A stretch of 64,000 bases of DNA from contig JALLLT010000039.1 in the NCBI GenBank assembly GCA_025266875.1, positions 186,001 through 250,000 on the forward strand, given 5' to 3'. The stretch's first letter is position 1; each line of letters begins with the position of its first letter. The notes beneath the pieces are model-generated. The model ran no database searches and was not told where the DNA came from. It saw only the letters and a program-made list of their open reading frames with translations. Position numbers and translations under genes: made by a program. Below are positions 56,578 through 64,000 of this stretch, in pieces. Origin of the DNA: Fennellomyces sp. T-0311. Lineage: Eukaryota > Mucoromycota > Mucoromycetes > Mucorales > Lichtheimiaceae.

Positions 56578-57924
56578 CACTCCCACCCGAAGAGTCTTCA
56601 GAAAATTTTTGAATTCCGCTGCTATGCAAATACATGCATGTTTTTCAAAGATATTTATTTAAGAGTATCATTATTAAAACTGCCAACTTCCATTAGAAAA
56701 AAATAATTGTATTTATGTTAAAAATTTTAAAATGGGGTATTGACAATACACTAATACTTTGTATGCTCTCCCTTGGCTTTAATGACAGCCTTGCAACGAT
56801 CTGGCATACTACCCACGAGAGACTCTGCCAGTTCAGTGCTCAGTTTATCCCACTCTTCACAAAGTGCAGCCTTTAGCTCTTCTTTGGTCGAAATATGAGC
56901 TCGACGCTTTCTGATTTTCTTTTCTAAGGCATCCCGTACATGCTCAATGGGATTTAAATCAGGGCTCTGGGCAGGCCAGAAGCTGAACCCTCTGATACCA
57001 GCTTCCTCCTTGTATCGCCTCGTATAGCCACCGGTATGGCAGCTAGCGCCGTCTTCTTGGAAGATAAACTTTCGACCAGTATCTTCAGTGACTTTTTTAA
57101 GGTATGGGAGGAAGTGATTGGCGAGGCAGGTGACATATGCTTTTTGATCTACATTGCCATCCATAAAGACCAATGGCCCGAAGCCTCCCGCCCAAAAACA
57201 GCTCCACACCATGACCGATCCTTTGCCAAACTTGTATGTTGGAATGATATGGCGTTTTTCATATCGCTCCCCTTGTCGTCTGATGAGGCGTACCCCTCCA
57301 CCATTGCCTCGTACTGTGAACCTGGATTCATCAGACCAGATGACGTTGCTCCATTGATCCATGGACCAATTCTTGTGCATTTTGGTCCACGCAAGCCGTC
57401 GAGCTATCTGCTTACGCGTCAAAGCTGGCTTTTGAGCTGGTCGACGAGAGCCAAAGCCGTCCCTCTTCAAATACTGATCACCGTGCTTCTGGAGACCGTA
57501 ATGCCTGCACTCTCAAGTGCTGCTTGGTGAAATAAATATGGCTCTATTGGGTTGCGTCTTGCACTAAGCCGGAGGGCAATTCGATTCGTCTTGTTCAGTT
57601 TTTCGGGTCGCCCGCTTCTAGGCTTATTCCTGACAGTACCAGTCTTTTCCCACTTCTTGATGACACTATCAATGGTGTTGCGATTTATCCCGGTAATGGA
57701 TGAAATCTCAAGGGATTTGGTATTAGCCAATTTCATTCCGATTATTTGATCTTTTTCTGCTTCTGTAAGCTGTCGGCGCTTCTTAGGAACGTTGTTGGTA
57801 ATATCTCGAAGGGTCATTGTGATGTAGAGTAAGAAAAGGGGTGGCAACATACATAAATGTAAAATATTTTGTTTCTATTTTGCTTCCAAATTTGGAACTT
57901 CCGAAGACTTTTTGGGTGGGAGTG
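56578..57924. mobile_element. Tc1/mariner-type DNA transposon, 1347 bp
   Basis: It is bounded by imperfect inverted repeats: left CACTCCCACCCGAAGAGTCT, right end (complement) CACTCCCACCCAAAAAGTCT. The arms match over about 26 bp with a few mismatches. TA flanks both ends (56576-56577 and 57925-57926), the standard Tc1/mariner target duplication. It encodes one transposase on the minus strand, broken by a single frameshift. Confidence 0.9.
56751..57817 (-). pseudogene. Tc1/mariner transposase, one frameshift
   Basis: Two overlapping frames make one transposase. The upstream part (57817 to about 57470) has the helix-turn-helix region: KKRRQLTEAEKDQIIGMKL, ISSITGINRNTIDSVIKKW and the GRPEKLN linker. 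The downstream part (about 57470-56751) has the DDE catalytic core: VIWSDESRF, FQEDGASCHTGG and SPDLNPIEHV, with 35 residues between the second Asp and the Glu. The frames meet near 57470-57480, where one base appears to be missing before the LKRDGFGSRRP block. All three catalytic residues are intact, so inactivation looks recent. Whether it can still move in trans is unknown. Confidence 0.88.
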
Positions 57925-57926
57925 TA

Positions 57927-60288
57927 GTAATGCTTTTTCGGTTTTGTTCATCGGAGGACTACACTAAGCAATCGATTAGTACTTGCTGTACTTCTGCATC
58001 AAGTATCAGAGAACCATTTGAGCGTTTTTTTTTTCACACGAAACCATCATTTATAGAGAATTCAATAGAAGTTTCGTAATCTGTAAGTATTGCAGTCTCT
58101 TGCTTGCCACCAATTCTTCGGACTTGCACTTGACTGCTATCGCCTCCTGTCAATTGCTGATCATGTCGTTGGTTGGTTACCCAATGTAGAGGATACTACC
58201 ACACTTTGTGGCATGTTATGGAATAATTTATCAATGGAGCAAAATTCTCTTGAACCCTAGTGTTGATTCACGGAAGCAATGTATTCAGTATCTGATACAA
58301 AATCCATACGAGCTTTTGGCAAGCCTGTTCAATTTCTTCCTGGTTTATCCTTGAATAACATTTTTGTTGAGAAGTATTGAAGAGAAAAAGCTGTACATAG
58401 AACGCATGCACTGTTTTACTGGTTTACTGCTTGTTGTTATGCGTTTCCTACAAACTGTAATGTGCCATAAGCCAGGTGGATTAATAGCACTGATTTCAAC
58501 CGTAGGCAACGTCAGTTCCGGCGTTATAGACCGTGACAAATAGTGAATTCCAATACAGTACAACTCAAACAAAGGTTTCTAAATAAGAATTGCATATTCT
58601 TCTTGACATATAATCGCAGTGTAACCACCATAGAAGCTGCTTTTAATAGCTCAGTGCTTTTACTACGAAAGTCATGCATTTATGGATGCATAGATATTTA
58701 GGTATAGTATTCGTACAGTCGATATTAAGTCTATGTTTAGTTGAGCAAAAGATGTTATGACTGTTCAGTAGCAGCACAGAAATGAGTCCTTCATATCAGC
58801 TATAAATGTTGCTGTTAATACAAAATCGAGCGTACAATTGTATAGGGCTATTATTGAAATTTATATAGCATGATGCAGACAGAAATAACACAGCCGAGAA
58901 AACAGCTTTGTTAAAAACTCCAACATGCGCTGACATGAGGTGATCAGACCAAAAGTTTCTTCCCCTTGATGAAATGCTTACCTTCGGATAATAAATGCAG
59001 CGCTCGCAAAATATTTATTGCAATAAAATATGAGAAACTGCATATTATAGTATTTACTGCATTTACAGCCAGAAAGTCACTACACCAAAGAACCGAAGCT
59101 CCTAATTTATAGATATATTTGCGAAGTACATAGTAAGGGAGGTTAGTGAACTTCCATAAATCATAAACATAAAAAATCAAGGATTGCCATTCAATTACTG
59201 ATGTCCAATGAGATCTTTATGTCGCTCAGAACGCACTGAACCTGTTAAGATGTGGTTAAGCAACCCCTCCTGTTTGAACTCAGGCAAAGGAAGCACTTCT
59301 GTTTTCCGTTTGCTTCTCTTGTCTGCTAGCTCTGTAGTTCTTCAATTGTCAAATGAAGCGTCTCCTTCAGGATCTGCACCTCATAATCTCATCAAAACCC
59401 TTTTCATTATAATCATAATCATAATCATAATCATCATCATCCAAAGCTGCAGGCTCAATCTGCTTGTCAATGTCATCAGTATCAAAGTAGTTTTCAATCT
59501 TCATTCTGACGCTCCTGATCCGCACATCAATAGCTTTGTGAGTCATGGCATTCAACGCGATGGTCATAGTGATAGCTATGTGAGTCGCCTTGGCTTACAT
59601 AGTGTGCGGAGTATCTCTTCCGTCAGTCACCTCAACTCATCGGTAACACACAATTGACAGCCGCTCATTTCGCCCACCCGATTGCATTTTCTGACACTTT
59701 TTTATGTTTCTGATTTTATGGAAGGTCACTGAACTCCCTAATGTATACGTAAGCTTCCTGAATTTTCACTCCGCTGCATCTGCATAACATAGCAAAAGTT
59801 GTACGTGCACATTATACACTATTCGTGTACATATTTGATTTTGACTGAAATAAAATATTTAGCAAGCCAATCCTTCTTAAAAGCAGCAAAATTTAATCAT
59901 GTACGGATTTCTCGTACAGATCATCCGCAATTACCTACATACGTATGCTAGGCGTTGATCGTGCATTGCATGTATCATGTGTGTCTTCTACTCCTGAAAC
60001 ACTAATAACCTATATAGGGGCTCACTATTATATAAACACACTACTTTCTAAACTTCGAATAATTGATTGTTTAAATCTAAATCTAGTGTTAGAATTTAGA
60101 TTATATTTTTCTAACCAACTATCTGATAAAAGAGCTTTACTTTAACACATTACGTCGCTTTTGACGTACTCATATCCGACTGGTAAGACGGTGCATATAT
60201 TATTGGAAAGGCGGCGGACATAAACGAGGCTCGTGTTCAAAACTATACGATTGCTTAATAATATACATTGAACTTTATAGAATTAAGC
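57927..60288. other. Gene-poor region before MFS transporter 2
   Basis: No supported gene. It contains an (ATAATC)n-like microsatellite at about 59405-59432 and a short acidic frame opposite it on the minus strand. The segment at about 59940-59995 resembles 55430-55485. Confidence 0.45.
59405..59432. repeat. ATAATC-type microsatellite
   Basis: ATAATCATAATCATAATC repeats, directly visible. On the minus strand it encodes a Tyr-Asp run in an otherwise unsupported frame. Confidence 0.7.
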
Positions 60289-62257
60289 ATGTTATCCTGT
60301 GGAACTAGGCAGTCCAAACCTGTTCTCGTAAAATACCGTGCTTCCAATATCTACGTTCTGATTACCGCGAGTTTTTCGGTTTTCACCGGCGTGGGTTGAA
60401 CACTAGCACCGATTATCTCATTTCTTGATATTGACAATGTATTTCATTTACGTAGATGGTGATATACAGTATCATAATACCCATTAGTACGTAAAATGCT
60501 TGCTCCTCCTGTTTTTGTATGAAATCGTATCGTAAACTAACAGTAGTGACATATGGATAGTTCCATTCATGATAGATTCGATGCACAAAGGGATGTCACT
60601 AGAAGCACCTATCGAACATTCTGCATACTCTGATAGCCATGTATCTCCCGAAGCTTCAAGGGATGCTGGTATACTGTTCGCGCTGTACTCAGTCGCATGT
60701 GGAATCGGATCACCAATATTCGGCTATCTAGGTTTGGTGAAATTAAAACTAGTAATTCAAAGCTGATTGGCCGGCATCTAGGCGATAAAGCAACGCACAG
60801 AAGAATACCCATGTTGCTTGGCATTCTCACCTTATTTGGCGCTAACTTTATTTTTCTATTTGCCACAAAATACTGGATGCTGGCTATTGCTCGAATACTT
60901 CAAGGACTTTCAGATGGGTGCGTGTGGACACTCTCTTTAGCTTTAATTTCCGATACTTTCCCTGAGAATATACTGGGTACACAGGTTAGTACTTGAATGA
61001 CTCATAAATTTAAATAAATGCCATAAGTAAAACTTCTCTGCATTAGACAGGAAGAGTCTTGATGTTCCATATGGTGGGTACTTCATCGGGTGCTCCAATA
61101 GGAGGTGCGTAATAATCTCTTTAAAGATAAGAATAAGCCATGGTTCTTAACTATTATTACTAACAGGAGGTATGATAACGGATGAAGAAACAACTTCAAA
61201 TTACGTACTAACTCGACTTAATTTCCAAGCACTATATCATAACATGGGATATAGGGCACCATTCATCTTTTGTATTATCTTATCTGGAGTAGACTTTATT
61301 TTCCGGTTCTTTCTGATCGAAAGGCGTAATAATCCGAAACATTGGTTCGAAACTATAGACTTAGGGTTGACGAAGGCGCGTGAACATGTGAATGTACCGT
61401 TAGATAACCCTGAAAAACGTGCACCGGATGTGGGGGAAGTCGTTAGTATACACTCAGTAATAAGTGCCCAACATGCATCTCCTATCCACAATGAGCAGTC
61501 TCCGAAAGAATCCGTCAGTACAGCACGAATGCTACGGGATTCGCGGTTACTCACGGCATTATTACTTACATTTCTGCATGGATTTGCTACTGGAGCTTTG
61601 GAGGTAACAGCAAGTGACAAAATTTTCTTGTAGTGTTATTAAAAGCATATTATGACCTTTCTACAGCCTGTATTACCAATTCATCTTTCAAATGAGTTTG
61701 GTTATAATCCATCTCAAATCGGATTGATATACCTTGCACAGGTTGTTCCTACAATCTTTGGTTCACCACTTTCAGGGCGTATTTATGACAAATATGGAGC
61801 TAAAACTTTGTGCTCTTCATCGCTATTTATAAGCGCGGTGGCACTGGGTTTAATGGGTATACCGCCCAATACGGCTCCAGGTGGCCCAATTCCACTTATT
61901 GTTATAACGTCGATATTTGGATTTTTTGTTTCGATGATTTACCCTCCAGCATACCCAGAAATAACTGGGGCGGTAAAGGCATTGGCTGGAAGTGACGGTA
62001 ACGAAACCAGCGCAAAAAGTTATGGTATTGCCAATGTTACTTACTGCATCGGTGAGTCAACGAGAATTTACCGTGCAAGTACACAGCATAGTAACTGATT
62101 GTAATCAGGTAACCTTGCTGGACCATTGTTTACTGGTTTTCTCTACGGAACGATTGGCTTTTTCTGGCTATGTATCATGACCGCATGCATAATGCTTGCT
62201 TCCGCTCCCTTTGCGCTCATATATTTGGGGGAAAAACATTATCATTGTCGTTTATAG
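60289..62257 (+). CDS. MFS transporter 2 (DHA1/vesicular-amine-transporter-like), 490 aa
   Basis: Eight exons: 60289-60390, 60456-60486 (31 nt), 60561-60731, 60782-60984, 61047-61104, 61230-61603, 61667-62051 and 62109-62257. It is a paralogue of the gene at 51419: motif A reads FGYLGDKATHRRIPM, and other shared blocks are LFATKYWMLAIARILQGLSD, FLIERRNNPKHWF and PAYPEITGAVKAL. Exons 2 (31 nt) and 4 (203 nt) have the same lengths as in transporter 1. The central loop differs in sequence. Intron 5 is uncertain: acceptor 61229 gives the better match (GALYHNMGY), while an acceptor near 61168 would add about 20 residues. It has about twelve membrane segments. Substrate unknown. Confidence 0.8.
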
Positions 62258-64000
62258 TAAAAAAAGTTTTTAAATAGAAGTAACTAATATAAAATTTTCT
62301 GTTTGCTAATCTTGTTAACATTGCGTATTAGCAATTACGCGCTCATATATGTGGAACACAACTATATTAGCTGACGGAGTGCTTCAGTGTGTTTCCCTTT
62401 TTTAAACTTTTTTTAGCACATTTTGCGCTAAAAGTTTGTATACGGTGCATGTACTATCAATTACAATGCACTGTGTCCCTGCGCCCAAAGTATAATCAGT
62501 TCTATGTACAGCTACCATAGGTAACTGGTAGACTTCAAACATTTCGCTGGATTGCATAGACATGTCACTATGAAACAGGATGAGTAGGAAATATCAGCGC
62601 TCACTATCCCCCAATATTACTGGAGTACAGAATTAATAAGAACAGACAGATGTGTATTGAAATATTCTGCATGGAAAAAGGTTATATATAATCCCAGGCA
62701 TCTGCAGCACGATACTTCGCTTTACACATGGTTATTTTATCCGACGCCCGAATCAATCACATTCCGTATCCTTCGAATGACCCAAAAATAAGTTGAAACT
62801 CGTAATGAAAGTATAAGAACTCGCCAATGTCGTGCACTGACGCGGAGCCACGATCGTTCGAATAATAGTATCCCGTGCTGTCACTTATACGTGTACCACA
62901 TTAGAATTATGCATATCCATACATTTCAATTTTTTCCCACTTCGCCACCTTTTGTTATGTGCTTGCGTTTGGGGTCGTTTGAATGTTGAGCAACAATGCC
63001 ATGGCAACTGTGGCCACAGAATGGAAACACAAGGTTAATGGCGTCATAGCGTTCAATGGTTACTGGTAAAACCGGGTATTTCTCAATAAAAAACTTCCGT
63101 TTCTGGCGAAAAGAAACTTAAAATATGTACATATATATGAGTTCGGTGTACATTGAAACGAATGCCATAAATAAGTATGATTAATGACCGGGATTATTGT
63201 CGTCCATGGAAGGCGCAAAAAAACGACAACGCGCTCAAACCCGTGCTGATATGATTGAATGACCGCTTCAAGGTGACACGAACATCATCTATCCCGCCGA
63301 AAACGGCACTGGTCAACGCGCCTTATCGTCTTTAAATGTGCATACAACTTGTGATGTTATTTCTGGTGCTATTATGCAAAAATGGTAATTGTTGTATGCC
63401 AGGAGTAACCAAGGTTGACATTCCCTTGACTACATGTTTCCTGGTGACCACCTGTGATACAACGAACGGTCGAAAGAAAAACCTGTTACGTGTCTCGCAA
63501 TAGCCTGATCAATGAACTCGAAATATCAATTGGGGGGACCAGAGCTAAATTTGTCCAAGCAAAACAGGAACGGGAGTGGGGCTTGCCCGCCGAAAATAAA
63601 TTTGGAACCGTCAGGACAGGGCTTAGATGACGTAGGACAAAAGGCGATATATACACACTTTATATTATTACCGATCTTTTGTGTGTCCGTACGGTAACCA
63701 GTTTTCTGGAGCAAAAGTGAAGGAATCTGGAACGTCGAATGATTTCATTTCCAAAAAATCCAAGGTGTTCACGTTTAAAAGACCCTGTTCCAGGAAAATC
63801 GGAATCCAGAAGAATAGGATTATTCGGTCTGGAGTTGGTAACGTTTGCAATATTAGGCTGTGAATTCATAGGTTCACAAGCGTAACCATTCGTAAGTGGA
63901 AACGACTTTCTGCTAGTTACACCGGGTTTTAAGAGGAAAGGGCCATTTTCGGCTGTTTAACAATTTCAGAGGGCGCAAAATGTATAGTTGGTGTTTATTT
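62258..64000. other. Right-hand end of the window, no certain gene
   Basis: No complete gene. A coding-like stretch on the plus strand near 63207-63392 (MEGAKKRQRAQTRADMIE, stop, then YPAENGTGQRALSSLNVHTT) and a frame at 63512-63697 look less random than their surroundings but match no family I know. They could be relics of a transposon gene. Confidence 0.35.

Noticed and set aside
57036..57530. 164-codon plus-strand frame in the Tc1 element
   Set aside because: Antisense of the transposase catalytic region.
59208..59657. 149-codon frame with an Ile run
   Set aside because: Created by the ATAATC microsatellite; no domain.
1..64000. CRISPR arrays, bacterial operons, rRNA or tRNA genes
   Set aside because: No regularly spaced repeats, Shine-Dalgarno-linked gene strings or convincing cloverleaf/box B motifs were seen; all well-resolved multi-exon genes carry spliceosomal introns.

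Overview
The window is nuclear DNA of a filamentous fungus, most likely an early-diverging one (Mucoromycota/Mucorales-like). Every well-resolved multi-exon gene is cut by short introns, mostly about 45-80 nt, with GTAAGT-like donors and pyrimidine-rich acceptors ending in TAG or CAG. The gene set is eukaryotic and fungal: Pus7, Med20, Ypt1/Rab1, DHHC acyltransferase, bZIP, F-box/WD40, a Kre9/Knh1-type GPI protein and a GH5 exo-beta-1,3-glucanase. The lineage is inferred from protein style and gene structure only; no database was searched.

Layout. (1) 0.8-24 kb is a gene-dense core: RraA-like aldolase (+), Myb/SANT protein (-), Pus7 (-), Med20 (+), GPI-anchored wall protein (-), F-box/WD40 protein (+), AP-1-type bZIP factor (+), Ser-rich protein (+), DHHC palmitoyltransferase (-), secreted macrophage-activating-glycoprotein-like protein (+) and GH5 glucanase (-). 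Neighbours often converge with about 80-240 bp between stop codons. (2) 24.5-39.4 kb is a duplicated region. A head-to-head pair, secreted thaumatin-like protein (-) and mitochondrial 3-hydroxyisobutyryl-CoA hydrolase (HIBCH, +), occurs twice. A third HIBCH copy lies further right. The two thaumatin genes are almost identical, the second HIBCH copy is a multiply broken pseudogene, and the first and third are intact 482-aa genes. A palindromic CACTA-type MITE, a LINE 3' relic and an F-box/LRR-like relic lie between them. (3) 39.4-50.1 kb: a divergent FAD monooxygenase (-), a long gene-poor stretch with an LRR-like relic, Ypt1 (-), an NME6-type nucleoside diphosphate kinase (-) and an OB-fold protein resembling Stn1 (-). 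(4) 50-64 kb is accessory: two paralogous MFS transporters (+), a fragment of a third, a CACTA terminus with subterminal repeats, a 1.35-kb Tc1/mariner element with a frameshifted transposase, and mostly non-coding DNA.

The genes do not form one pathway or an operon. Functional themes are cell surface and secretion (GPI protein, glucanase, two thaumatin-like proteins, MAG-like glycoprotein), membrane traffic (Ypt1, DHHC enzyme), gene expression (Pus7, Med20, bZIP, Myb) and valine catabolism (HIBCH copies). I found no CRISPR array and no convincing tRNA or rRNA gene. Exon models were built by eye from reading frame, splice sites and family conservation; for the complete gene models the exon lengths sum to a whole number of codons.
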